NCBI RefSeq assembly: GCF_000006445.2
Contig: NC_006047.2
Span: forward strand, 1,240,001 to 1,304,000
Direction of reading: 5' to 3'
DNA from: Debaryomyces hansenii CBS767
Taxonomy: Eukaryota > Ascomycota > Pichiomycetes > Serinales > Debaryomycetaceae
DNA length: 64,000 bases
The translations under genes and the position numbers were made by a program. Below, one piece after another: positions 1-14,199 of this stretch. Every line of letters starts with the position of its first letter. Position 1 is the stretch's first letter. The notes beneath the pieces are model-generated. The model saw only the letters and a program-made list of their open reading frames with translations, did no database searches and was not told where the DNA came from.

Positions 1-1485
1 TAAATTGTTAAGCACCAACCAAATAGGGATACCATTAGATATAAGTTTGGAAAGTAATGAATTATTTAATTCGTTATTAATATTATGATTCAACTTATTT
101 CTTAGTTTAGATGGAGTCAATGAAGTATGAGAAGTCGAATGGAAACTAGTAAACTTATGCGAGTTGTGATGATCTATTTTGTCGTTGAACATTATGGAAA
201 GTTCTTTCGGATGAAAAGTATAGGCACATTTCTTACTAGATAAGTGTTTTTTAAAATCAGGAAAATCTGTTTCATTTTCATTGCGACCTCGGGTGAATAT
301 TGGAGAAGAAGAAAGTATACCTCCTAATTCTTTATCTATGTCTTCGCTATCATTTGAATCAATCTTACTGCTATCAATTAAATCTTCTAATGGTGTGTTC
401 ATTAAGGCATCCAATTCATCGTTTAAGATGGGACTTTCATTGAAGTCCTTTCTATATTTGGCAGGTCTTTTCAATTTTGTCAACCGAAAAAGTCTAGAAG
501 CAATCTGCTTTGGAGTTCTCAATACTCCAGTCTTATTGAGTAACATCCTCGAGAGAATTTTATTTTGTGAAGAATATTTCAATATCGAAGAATTTGGTTC
601 TTGAAATTCTTTGAATGCTTTGAATTTTAAATATGAAGATAATAAAATTTCATCTATTTCCGGGTACCAAACCTTATCATTATAAGCATTAGCACTGCCA
701 ATGGATGAAGTATCCGTTCTTGATAGTTTTCGGCCTGGGGATGCAAGACTATCAATCTTGGATGCTATAGATGTACTTGGAGACTCAGTAAAATCGTGCG
801 ATATTTTTCTTCTCTTCCTTGCCCTAGTGGCACTTGCATTAAAACTTAACGGTGTTGAACTATCCAAAGTCTCTGTTAATAGGTCAGTTCTGGGCTTGAT
901 AGGCACTAATTTAGGAGCTGCTTTCAACTGTGATTCATGTAAATTTCGTTCCTTGAAATTTGTATTCGGTGTCACAATTGTCGCTCTAGTCTCATCAGCA
1001 TATAACGACGTCAAATCGGTGGTATTGTTACTCGAGTCGTTCCCATTGTTTAAAGAACTAACGTCTATAGATACATCATTCAAAGACTCGTTTTCTTCGG
1101 CCTTTAGTCTGTGCTTTTTACTTACTTGCAAAGCTATCGAGTCAAGAAATTTGTTATTAGTAGAGCTTGATGATGGAGGAGGGGTGAATGAATTGAATAC
1201 ATTCTTCTTTGTTGTAGCTTGTTTATCTTCTGATCTGTCATTATCTTGATGTTCGTGTTCGTGTTGTTCATGTTCGGTTTCATTTTTAGCACCAACAACT
1301 TTATTTAAATTATTAGACACTTGAAAAAACCGTTGAGGTGATAATGAGTTTATTATATTCATTGGTGAACTGAATTGGAACGAAGGCAGAAATCCTAATC
1401 CAAAACTGAATGAGGGTGTAACACCAGATCTAGCGCCATTACTCGTCGACCTAGGAGTTTGTGGAGGGTGTAGGTTATTGGTCAT
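1..1485 (-). CDS. TEA/ATTS-domain transcription factor (Tec1-like), 3' part outside window
   Basis: An ATG at 1485 opens a frame without stop down to base 1 (495 codons), so the C-terminus lies outside the window. Residues ~1-270 are low-complexity, Ser/Asn-rich, with a basic ARKRRK patch likely to be a nuclear signal. Residues ~272-340 resemble a TEA/ATTS DNA-binding domain: a KVW start, then KTGVLRTPKQIASRL, matching the KTG..R.RKQ+SS recognition helix of Tec1/TEAD proteins. The middle of the domain is divergent. Family knowledge: Tec1 controls filamentation and biofilm genes with Ste12 or Efg1. The Tec1 assignment is inference from this one domain. A 61-codon ORF (1700-1515, minus) lies directly upstream in what should be its leader. 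Confidence 0.6.
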   Translation of the reverse strand, partial: MTNNLHPPQTPRSTSNGARSGVTPSFSFGLGFLPSFQFSSPMNIINSLSPQRFFQVSNNLNKVVGAKNETEHEQHEHEHQDNDRSEDKQATTKKNVFNSFTPPPSSSSTNNKFLDSIALQVSKKHRLKAEENESLNDVSIDVSSLNNGNDSSNNTTDLTSLYADETRATIVTPNTNFKERNLHESQLKAAPKLVPIKPRTDLLTETLDSSTPLSFNASATRARKRRKISHDFTESPSTSIASKIDSLASPGRKLSRTDTSSIGSANAYNDKVWYPEIDEILLSSYLKFKAFKEFQEPNSSILKYSSQNKILSRMLLNKTGVLRTPKQIASRLFRLTKLKRPAKYRKDFNESPILNDELDALMNTPLEDLIDSSKIDSNDSEDIDKELGGILSSSPIFTRGRNENETDFPDFKKHLSSKKCAYTFHPKELSIMFNDKIDHHNSHKFTSFHSTSHTSLTPSKLRNKLNHNINNELNNSLLSKLISNGIPIWLVLNNL

Positions 1486-1892
1486 ACTGAATATCTATAC
1501 GAATATGACAAATATCACCACAATGTCTTAATATCTGCTCTTGCTTTCTGATAATCTATGATATTATTCATAAGGCAACTAATTACTTTTAAATCTCTCA
1601 AATCATTTTGGCGTTTTGTATACGTTTTATTCCGTGTCACAAAAACGCGGTTTAAGTCACGATAGAACCAGGGTCCTTCTATTGTAACACGAAACTCCAT
1701 CCATTCATCAATTACATAAGGGGCGCTAGTGTGTGTATTTACTAAGTGTCATGTAACTACGGTACTGCATCATGAGTGTATATTGGATAAAAAAAAACTG
1801 CTAAGTAGAAGTATTATTATAGCGATAGAGTCCCTATTGGGATTTGCTATTATTCGAAAAGTTACGTAGTCATCGTAAAAACACGGGTATTT
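1486..1892. other. Intergenic region, promoter of the TEA-domain gene
   Basis: 407 bp between two minus-strand genes: the promoter of the TEA-domain gene and the 3' end of the kinase gene. It holds a minus-strand 61-codon ORF (1515-1700) whose stop is about 30 nt before the TEA-gene ATG. It resembles no family I know; if transcribed it could be an upstream ORF. No RNA gene or mobile element seen. Confidence 0.4.
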
Positions 1893-3284
1893 CTAGTAGG
1901 GGTGTGAGTTAGAGTTGGCGATATGAAGCATTAGGATTTCTTCCACAAATGCTTCACTTAAGCCAGGTTGTAAGGATTCATAATCGATAAAATTTTGCAT
2001 CAACTTATCGATTGTAACTTTAGTACTGGGAGCTTTTGCTCTTACATGTAGACGTTGGAGAGAGTATAATACCACGTCATCGAGGAACTTTATTGGAACC
2101 GGATGAGAGGTATTTTCTAGCTTTCGATCAGGGCTTTCCTGTGGCTTTTGGGGGGACCCAGGAGACACCTGTGAAGAATAGGTAATTTGTAGTGGAGAAA
2201 GAGGCGAAGATAATTTTGTGGGCATAGCTAATTCGTAACATTGTGAATGAGGTGGTAAGCTAATCATGTTTAGTAAAGGTGACTCATTGTTAATCAACAA
2301 AGTTTGCTCCATGGGGGAGGATTTTGTATGATAACTTTTTTTGGTATTGAAGTCCCATTTTATTAGAGGATCGTACTCGGGAAGGTCACCGTAGTCAACT
2401 CTCAATGGATATTTTGGTTTTTTACCGTTCCGATGATGCTTTTCTGACCATTTATTTTTCTCTTCTAGTAGTTTGAATAAATTTACGTTTCGTTTGATAT
2501 TTTTGAGAAATTTATGATGCAATAAGGTTGAAGAGCTAGGACGTTTTTTGGGGTCCTTGATAAGACAGTATCGAACAAAGTCTTTGATATTTTCACTAAA
2601 GTCTACACCAGTTAGCAATGGTGGGCGTTTTTTGGGAATTTCAAACAAGATTTTCATAGGGTCATATTGCGATAACGGTGGAGACCCGGTGACCAATTCA
2701 ATTGTAGTTATTCCTGTTGACCAAATATCTGCCTTTTCGTTATACCCTGTTTTCAGTCTAGTGATTACCTCAGGAGCCATCCAAAATGGTGTACCAACGA
2801 ATGTATTTCTTTTTAATTGTGTCATAGTAATCTCCCCACTAACACCAAAATCTGCTAGTTTTATTTCTCCATAGCTTGTCAATAGGATATTTGCCAGCTT
2901 TATATCTCGATGAACTTTATTTTCCTCGTGCAAATATGTCAATCCCCGTAAAACATCCCTTATAATAAATGCAGTTGTCTCCTCATTAAGCTTTCTATAG
3001 CATTTAAGTAAATCGGCACAAGACCCTCCTCCACAATATTCCATGACTATCCACATTGACATGTCGTTGATGAATGTTTCAAAATATTTTGTGATATATG
3101 GGGATCTTAATTTTGATAGAAATTGAATCTCTTGAATTAAAACTGCAATATCCTCGTCAGATTCATCAAGATTTATGACTTTTACAGCAACCAAAGTATT
3201 ATTTGAAATGTCAGTCGCTTTATAAACATCCCCAAAATTTCCTTTTCCTATGCATTGGTGAATTTTATACTTGTCTACTGACAT
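1893..3284 (-). CDS. SPS1: Ste20/GCK-family Ser/Thr protein kinase, Sps1-like
   Basis: 463 aa. The catalytic domain is at the N-terminus (~7-260) with all key residues visible: glycine loop GKGNFG (13-18), VAVK lysine 35, HRD 125-127, DFG 145-147, GTPFWMAPE ending at 172. The N-terminal position and the GTPFWMAPEV and ADIWSTGIT motifs place it in the germinal-centre-kinase III group (Sps1/Kic1, human MST3/4, STK25). At 463 residues it is close to S. cerevisiae Sps1 (about 490) and much shorter than Kic1, hence the symbol. The C-terminus (~300-463) is Ser/Pro-rich and then ends in a helical stretch. Family role: sporulation and spore-wall signalling for Sps1, cell integrity and RAM signalling for Kic1. 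The choice between them rests mainly on length. Confidence 0.75.
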   Translation of the reverse strand: MSVDKYKIHQCIGKGNFGDVYKATDISNNTLVAVKVINLDESDEDIAVLIQEIQFLSKLRSPYITKYFETFINDMSMWIVMEYCGGGSCADLLKCYRKLNEETTAFIIRDVLRGLTYLHEENKVHRDIKLANILLTSYGEIKLADFGVSGEITMTQLKRNTFVGTPFWMAPEVITRLKTGYNEKADIWSTGITTIELVTGSPPLSQYDPMKILFEIPKKRPPLLTGVDFSENIKDFVRYCLIKDPKKRPSSSTLLHHKFLKNIKRNVNLFKLLEEKNKWSEKHHRNGKKPKYPLRVDYGDLPEYDPLIKWDFNTKKSYHTKSSPMEQTLLINNESPLLNMISLPPHSQCYELAMPTKLSSPLSPLQITYSSQVSPGSPQKPQESPDRKLENTSHPVPIKFLDDVVLYSLQRLHVRAKAPSTKVTIDKLMQNFIDYESLQPGLSEAFVEEILMLHIANSNSHPY

Positions 3285-3541
3285 GGTTAATCTAAATTTA
3301 TTAAAGCAAAATTAAAAAAAAATAGGAAATTGTAGCTGAATTTAGAATCGTCTTAAATTATTAAAATATGTATTTATACTTATGTCCTTGAATGCAATTA
3401 TGCTATGCTATGGCTTACTATAATGATAATGATATACTTCTTCAATATATATTTAAATTACATATTAGTACTATCTGAGGTTAAACCACAAATTTTGCAA
3501 CCACAAACATTTTTGGTAATAATGGTATATGCAGGACATAC

Positions 3542-6424
3542 TTACGAAGTACGCAATCCGTTTAACTTCAAACTTCTAGTCTTCCAATATTCATTAGCTT
3601 CAAACGTAAGACCAATGTCTGGGCTAAGGTTGCTCAACGAGTCTATTTTACAACCGTTCAATAATAATAATTCTGAAATAATAAATAGTCTTTTCGGATC
3701 AGAATTGTTATCTATTTCTATGAATTTCCTCAATGAATATTCGAATAGTGATATTGTTTTGAAGTCTTGAGTTGAACCAATATTTATCAGTACTTGCATA
3801 TTTATATCAGCGCCACATGTAATATATTTAATAACTTCATGTACTTCTATCCTTTGGATTGATCTCACTAGTAAATCATTAATGCCATCGATACTTGGGA
3901 TATAGTTCTTCAACAAGTATTTATTCCTGATAAACTGCAACCGTTCCTCATTCAGGCTTTCTGGTTGAAGTTTTTCGTCTTGCTCTAATTGTTGTTCTAA
4001 ATACGCGTTGACTGATTTGTTATTAATATATTTTAAAAGCAATTCATTTTCATTTTCAAAATTATCCAATTTCAATGACCTGATTCTAGATATATGGGAT
4101 CCTAAATGTCTATGGGATGATGAGCACCTAACACAAAAGACAACTAAAAAATTAACAGAGACCCATTCAACAGATTCAGTAGACCCACAATCAACACACA
4201 TATTATTGTCACTATTAGGAATAGCTCTAAGTAGTGACAAATAATCCCTGTCAAATATTGATGTTTTAGATTGAATTGAAATTGGGGATACGGACGCCTC
4301 CAGTGTCTTCCCAGGAATTCCAGGTTTATTAATACTTGCTAAATCAGTAACCAAGCTTCCCAATTTTTGGTTATCTTTGTTTTCTTTGTAAGAAGTTTTA
4401 TTGGTAACTTTTAATCTATTTATGTCAACCAACTGGCCGGCATTATATAGCGCTTTAATCCATTTATTTCTTTCGTCTTCATTAATTGCTTGAAAAACAT
4501 GCTTGTTTCCCAAAGAGGTAAATATTTCGAAACAATATTGTCTCTTCTCGTAATTTATAGGTTTAACACTAGATAAAGCAATCTCAATTGGCTTATTAAT
4601 AGGTACTTTTCCTTTTCTCCAATCTGAATATTCAGTCAATTGGCCGTTTTTCAACACCACCCACTCCTTATGCCATCCCTGTTTACCTTGTCCCCCCAAA
4701 GTATACAATATTCCTTCCATTTCAGAATTTTGATCATCTCGCGATACCATAGGAACAGCCGTAATAGTACTCACTTGAGATGTTTTTGCAAATATTAAAT
4801 CTAAATTATCTTTGGAGATATATTGATTGTCATCTACGACATCCACATTATCTTTGGGCATGTATCGGTTCAACTTATTGTATCGTATCACATTAGTCAA
4901 TTCTTCGTTAGACTGACATGCCTCAATCATTTGACGAAACTGAAATTTTTCACTGTTAAATTTTGATAATGCAGTTAGATATATCTCGTAGTTACCTAAC
5001 AATAGATTTCTGCTTAACTTTATGTCTAAAAATATTTCAGTGTGTAAATATTTACCATGATAATGCAAGTTAATGAATTTGAACAAATTTTCTAACAACT
5101 GGTTGAAATATTGATTATTTAACAATTGATTAAAATGATTTAAATAATGGAATTTTGATAGCTCAAAAATTTTCCTCTTACTTAATAATTTCAGTTCTGG
5201 ACGTTCTTTCTCATTAGATAAATATTTATTAAGCCAACTGTAATAATCTTTAGATGTATTCTCAAAATGCTTTTTATTGTATAATAATTCATTAGAACTT
5301 GAAGCTTCATTACCAGTTAGATTTGTAGACAAAGTAGAAGAAATCTTATCTAGGATTTTGCTATCACAAACGTCTCTTGTGAAAAAAAGTAAGTTCTTTT
5401 CAAAAGGGTCAAATATAGAATTAATTGCAGCTTTGAAGTCGTTCTTGAAATTAAACTGCGATAACAAGGAATTGAATTGCAAGTTGACTAAATCATTCAT
5501 TACTTCTATTATTCTTTTCTTGCATATGAGAATTTTTTTCATGTAAAATTCCAAGTTCCTTCTTTGCTCAATAAATTCACCACAAATCCTTTTAAAAGCT
5601 GGTAATTCAGCTTCATAAGTCTGCAAAGCTTCTCGAAATTCTGGACCATCTTCAATATTAAAACTAAACACTTTTCTATAATCTGCTAGTTTGGCATATC
5701 GTATTTTTTTAGTAGACCTTAAAAGGTTCTTATCTGATTGTGTGTTGACTTCTTCTACATCTTCTTTAGTTTTTTGGCCATCCACGTTTACTGGAGGTTC
5801 ATTATCATTAGGAATACTTGCATCAACCCACACTTTAAAACTGCACAAGTGTGTGTATTCATTTGTAGCACTATCGAATTCCCATAACAATGTATTCATC
5901 ATATTATCTTGAAATATACTTTTATTAAAATTGTCATTTATTATTATTCGCTGGTGCTCTTGGTGGCTCTGGTCTATCGGTAAATTATTATAATTTAACT
6001 TTGAAACTTCAATTCTCATACTTTCATAAGATTGTCCCTGTAAAACTTCTTTTAAGTGGTTAATGTCATCGTTGTCTGCTAATGTTTTCAATATAACCAA
6101 TGATTTATCATTACTCCCTGCAAGCACAGGCTTTATTGATATATTCAATTTCAATCTATTATATGAGGGCGGAAATCGAATTAATAATGGGACCATTGGG
6201 GTCGTAGAAGGATTTTGAATGTAACTCATCAAATCTCCAATTGGTTCCTTAGTTTTAGTGTTAATCTTAGATATAGATATGCATTGCTTGATATCTTGTA
6301 CATGTCCCAATATTATTGAGTATCTTATGGTATCGTTATCATTGGTCAAGAATAGTTTATTTAGAGATATATGGCTCCCAGGCGATTGAACATATGGAAA
6401 TGATAACAGTGGTATATTATCCAT
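3542..6424 (-). CDS. BAR-PH-ArfGAP protein (ACAP/centaurin-beta type)
   Basis: 960 aa, intronless. A helical region at ~240-500 fits a BAR-type membrane-curvature domain, followed by a PH domain (~569-665, starting EGILYTLGG) and an ArfGAP zinc finger (~742-860). The finger shows CVDCG, then FCVRC, and the arginine-finger segment HRHLGSHISRIRSL. The last ~100 residues (TCGADINMQ, LLLNGCKID) look like degenerate ankyrin repeats. Predicted role: GTPase activation of Arf-family G proteins on curved membranes in Golgi or endosomal traffic. The order matches metazoan ACAPs and fission-yeast Csx2; S. cerevisiae Age1 is a shorter relative. An exact orthologue cannot be fixed from sequence alone. ATG at 6424. 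Confidence 0.82.
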   Translation of the reverse strand: MDNIPLLSFPYVQSPGSHISLNKLFLTNDNDTIRYSIILGHVQDIKQCISISKINTKTKEPIGDLMSYIQNPSTTPMVPLLIRFPPSYNRLKLNISIKPVLAGSNDKSLVILKTLADNDDINHLKEVLQGQSYESMRIEVSKLNYNNLPIDQSHQEHQRIIINDNFNKSIFQDNMMNTLLWEFDSATNEYTHLCSFKVWVDASIPNDNEPPVNVDGQKTKEDVEEVNTQSDKNLLRSTKKIRYAKLADYRKVFSFNIEDGPEFREALQTYEAELPAFKRICGEFIEQRRNLEFYMKKILICKKRIIEVMNDLVNLQFNSLLSQFNFKNDFKAAINSIFDPFEKNLLFFTRDVCDSKILDKISSTLSTNLTGNEASSSNELLYNKKHFENTSKDYYSWLNKYLSNEKERPELKLLSKRKIFELSKFHYLNHFNQLLNNQYFNQLLENLFKFINLHYHGKYLHTEIFLDIKLSRNLLLGNYEIYLTALSKFNSEKFQFRQMIEACQSNEELTNVIRYNKLNRYMPKDNVDVVDDNQYISKDNLDLIFAKTSQVSTITAVPMVSRDDQNSEMEGILYTLGGQGKQGWHKEWVVLKNGQLTEYSDWRKGKVPINKPIEIALSSVKPINYEKRQYCFEIFTSLGNKHVFQAINEDERNKWIKALYNAGQLVDINRLKVTNKTSYKENKDNQKLGSLVTDLASINKPGIPGKTLEASVSPISIQSKTSIFDRDYLSLLRAIPNSDNNMCVDCGSTESVEWVSVNFLVVFCVRCSSSHRHLGSHISRIRSLKLDNFENENELLLKYINNKSVNAYLEQQLEQDEKLQPESLNEERLQFIRNKYLLKNYIPSIDGINDLLVRSIQRIEVHEVIKYITCGADINMQVLINIGSTQDFKTISLFEYSLRKFIEIDNNSDPKRLFIISELLLLNGCKIDSLSNLSPDIGLTFEANEYWKTRSLKLNGLRTS

Positions 6425-6716
6425 ATTTTACTTGAGGTACAACAATATTTTCTGAATTGTTGTTCTGTTTCTATAAAGCCTTCTAATGTACTTCTTGAAA
6501 ACAAAAAAAAATGGTACAAAACTAAAATGCTAATCTATTAGTATTAATATCTACATTATTTCCATATTAATATACGAAATGTTGCCGATTCGTTAACAGT
6601 ATAGTAAATCTTCTCGAATCTATTCTATGTTAATAGAATAGAGACATGTTAACAGCCACACGAGCAAATAAGAACTTAGATAATATAGTCTATAATTGCT
6701 AGTATATAAAAAATTA

Positions 6717-6807
6717 TGCGAATTCTGTGGATCGAACACAGGACCTTCAGATTAACTGGACTGAAGTTGACTTCAGTCTGACGCTCTCCCAACTGAGCTA
6801 AATCCGC
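6717..6807 (-). tRNA. tRNA-Phe(GAA) with 18-nt intron
   Basis: On the minus strand the 5' half GCGGATTTAGCTCAGTTGGG and the 3' end CACAGAATTCGCA are nearly identical to yeast tRNA-Phe. The anticodon GAA is followed, after position 37, by an 18-nt intron; 91 nt minus the intron leaves 73. Immediately downstream on the minus strand is a T6 run (Pol III terminator). The gene begins 7 nt after the 3' end of tRNA-Arg on the same strand, with no terminator between them, so it is probably the second unit of a dicistronic Pol III transcript. Confidence 0.96.
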
Positions 6808-6814
6808 ACAAACA

Positions 6815-6887
6815 AACCCACGGCGGGAGTCGAACCCGCAATCTTTTGATTAGAAGTCAAACGCGTTAACCATTACGCTACGCAGGC
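6815..6887 (-). tRNA. tRNA-Arg(UCU)
   Basis: A 73-nt cloverleaf on the minus strand, with no intron. The anticodon arm reads TTTGACTTCTAATCAAA with anticodon TCT; the T arm is GCGGGTTCGACTCCCGC, and the D arm contains GCGTAATGGTTAACGC. The acceptor stem pairs over 7 bp if G-U pairs at the end are allowed. The 7-nt gap to tRNA-Phe downstream has at most three consecutive T residues, so Pol III would be expected to read through. Confidence 0.95.
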
Positions 6888-7136
6888 AGATTGTTATATG
6901 GTTTTAAAGTGTGTGGTTAGCTATGAGGTGATAGTTACAGAATTGTGTGTTTTATATCTTCAAAGAAGTTATCTACTATATTTCTATGTAAATATATATG
7001 TAAATATATAAATGTACGTGGGATTCTTTACAATAGTATAAATATTTCAAACTTTATTGATATCTTTTTTTGATCTCGATGCACTTTGGGTAAAATTTCG
7101 AAGACTCATAAAAAAACTGTTTATTGCATTCATGGC

Positions 7137-8870
7137 ATGAATTGTCTAATCAGCACCATAAAGTATTCGATTACGAAACCAATCCAATTCAAAAGTAGAG
7201 GATCCATATATAAATCATTTCAACATTTTCATACCATGAAGAGAGATATTCATTCTTCAATTAGTTTGAATGACACGGAATTGAAAATTCGAAATCTATT
7301 AGTCGATTTTTGTGAACATTATAACTCTAACTGTGAACCTAACAAAGAGCTAGTTTTAAGAATCACAGGGGGATGGGTTAGAGATAAGTTATTAGGAAAC
7401 GATAGTAATGATTTGGATATAGCAATCAACCATCTTTCGGGAGAAGAATTTGCATCAAGGTTACATTCATACTTAGATCAATATCATCCTAGTCTAACAT
7501 TAAAGGCTATCCATACAATAAAGAAGAATCCAGAAAAATCGAAACATTTAGAGACGTGCACAACAAAGTTATTCGGTTTGGATATCGATTTTGTTAACTT
7601 GCGATCAGAGGAATATACAACCGATAGTCGAGTACCAATAATTGAATGTGGCACTGCAGAAGAAGATGCATTGAGAAGAGATGCTACATTAAATGCGTTG
7701 TTTTATAATATAAATCAAGGTGTCATTGAGGATTTTACTGGAAAGGGATTAGATGATCTAAGGAACGGGATCTTGAGAACACCATTACAACCATTACAGA
7801 CATTTCTAGATGATCCACTAAGGGTTCTTAGATTAATTAGATTTGCCAGTAGGTTTAATTTCTTGGTGGAATCTGAGACGTTAGAATCAATGACAAATGA
7901 CGAAATCAAATCAACCTTAGTGCATAAGATAAGTAGGGAAAGAATTGGGGTAGAAGTTGAGAAGATTTTGACGAGTAAAAATCCTGAATATGGTTTGCAC
8001 TTGATCAACTACGTTGGTCTAACTAAGAGCATATTCAATGCCGGACCGTTTAATCAAATAATCGAGGCAAATAATGATAAAGATACACTAAATGAAATGA
8101 ACTCTTGTGCTCAAAATCTTAGTTCTCAGCTTCCAATAGTACTTGGACTTTTCCCTGTTTTTCAAAATACTGTCAAGAGGTGTAATTTGTCTAGATTTCA
8201 CGAAGCATACGAGGCGATATTTAATGATAAACAATTAAAAAAGTTATTCTGGTTATGCGCAATCTTACAGCCTTACGAATCTTTTTCTGTTAAATCAAAT
8301 GCAAAAAGAGTTATGCGTACTCAAATGGTAGAAATAATTCTAAAAGAGGGCTTAAGGTTTGGGAAATATGAGTTTGATCCAGTGTCTACAATTGTCAAAG
8401 AATCCCAATTATCACATGAAATACTAGACAGATTCTTTACGGTCCCAGAACAACTTCAAAGGTCTGAACTCGGTTTATACCTCAAGCAATTTGATAAATA
8501 CTCAGCATTGAGTATTGTATTTAATTGTTTCAACGATATTGTGCAAGAAATCTCCTATCTCGAGGTTCCAAATACACTTCCTTCTCCAGTACCTGTGAAT
8601 CCTTTACAATTAGATACTTCAGTCATAACAGAATATGTACGAAGATACGAATGCTTACTTGATGCGATTATAAATCAAGAGTTGACAGAAGTTCATATAA
8701 TGAGACCATTAATAGATGGAAAAACACTTTCTAAAGAGTTAAGTATGAAGCCAGGCCCTTGGATGGGTAAAATAAATTCTGAGATATTAGTGTGGCAACT
8801 AGACAACCCTTCAGGCAGTAAAGATGAGTGCATAAGTTATGTTAAAGAAATATTACCTAAGTATATATGA
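7137..8870 (+). CDS. CCA1: tRNA nucleotidyltransferase (CCA-adding enzyme)
   Basis: 577 aa from the ATG at 7137, or 544 from the in-frame ATG at 7236. Adds CCA to tRNA 3' ends in nucleus, cytosol and mitochondria. Visible motifs: ITGGWVRDKLLG, the catalytic DLDIAI, RRDATLNALFYNI and DPLRVLRLIRFASRF (class II poly(A)-polymerase head domain). The stretch between the two ATGs is basic with few acids, as in a mitochondrial presequence. Family knowledge: yeast CCA1 uses alternative in-frame starts to supply mitochondrial and nucleo-cytosolic forms, and the same layout is visible here. Two out-of-frame ATGs (7079, four codons; 7132, two codons, overlapping the 7137 start) precede it. Confidence 0.95.
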   Translation: MNCLISTIKYSITKPIQFKSRGSIYKSFQHFHTMKRDIHSSISLNDTELKIRNLLVDFCEHYNSNCEPNKELVLRITGGWVRDKLLGNDSNDLDIAINHLSGEEFASRLHSYLDQYHPSLTLKAIHTIKKNPEKSKHLETCTTKLFGLDIDFVNLRSEEYTTDSRVPIIECGTAEEDALRRDATLNALFYNINQGVIEDFTGKGLDDLRNGILRTPLQPLQTFLDDPLRVLRLIRFASRFNFLVESETLESMTNDEIKSTLVHKISRERIGVEVEKILTSKNPEYGLHLINYVGLTKSIFNAGPFNQIIEANNDKDTLNEMNSCAQNLSSQLPIVLGLFPVFQNTVKRCNLSRFHEAYEAIFNDKQLKKLFWLCAILQPYESFSVKSNAKRVMRTQMVEIILKEGLRFGKYEFDPVSTIVKESQLSHEILDRFFTVPEQLQRSELGLYLKQFDKYSALSIVFNCFNDIVQEISYLEVPNTLPSPVPVNPLQLDTSVITEYVRRYECLLDAIINQELTEVHIMRPLIDGKTLSKELSMKPGPWMGKINSEILVWQLDNPSGSKDECISYVKEILPKYI

Positions 8871-8969
8871 TTCTATAGCCGTAATTAGCACTATCAACAT
8901 ATACGAAAAGATCGTAAAGTCGTGCATGTGCACCATGAAAAATTATGAATCATACTGAAAAGTGCTTAA

Positions 8970-8979
8970 CCGGCCGGCC
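8970..8979. promoter_or_regulatory. GC palindrome CCGGCCGGCC upstream of ARO1
   Basis: A 10-bp GC block containing the overlapping palindromes CCGGCCGG and GGCCGGCC in otherwise AT-rich DNA, about 90 bp before the ARO1 ATG. It could be a transcription-factor site (paired CCG/CGG half-sites are typical of zinc-cluster proteins). The binding protein is unknown. Confidence 0.35.
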
Positions 8980-9062
8980 ATAAATTTCTAATTAAACTAG
9001 TTAAGGAATTCTCAAAGTTAGCGCCTAACAGTTTATAGCTAATTGAACAAACTTAGGTATAG

Positions 9063-13780
<4,718 letters not shown>

Positions 13781-14199
13781 TTTTATTTTATCTCTAACTA
13801 AATTATATACCGTTTTTATCTTATATTCTATCTACACGTTTTATTTAAACTATGCTAGATCAATATTGTAACCTATGCGACCTTTGCAGCCTACGCAAAC
13901 CACTTCAATCGAAAATTTTAGGAACACTTCGGATTAACTCGCTGTGCGACACTTCGATGCCGTATGTCATCGGAATAACCATACTCTAATTGCAGGCGTT
14001 AAAGTCCGACCGATGCGGTCTTGCAAAAAAAAACCAAGCGAACAAATTATGATCAATATGCAGTATTAAAAAAAAAAAGAAAACCTAAGGGAGGAGAAGA
14101 TGGCAAAGCAAAAATGGGACGTAATTATAACACTCAGTAATTTAAAGGAAAATATGTCATAAAATATAGAGTTAACGATAATAACAATATACGACTAAA
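13781..14199. other. Intergenic region between ARO1 and PTC7
   Basis: 419 bp holding the ARO1 3' end and the PTC7 promoter. It contains an inverted repeat GACCG-ATG-CGGTC (14008-14020), which also gives CCG-N7-CGG spacing (14006-14018), a possible zinc-cluster site, and two poly-A tracts nearer the PTC7 start. No gene or RNA gene seen. Confidence 0.4.
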
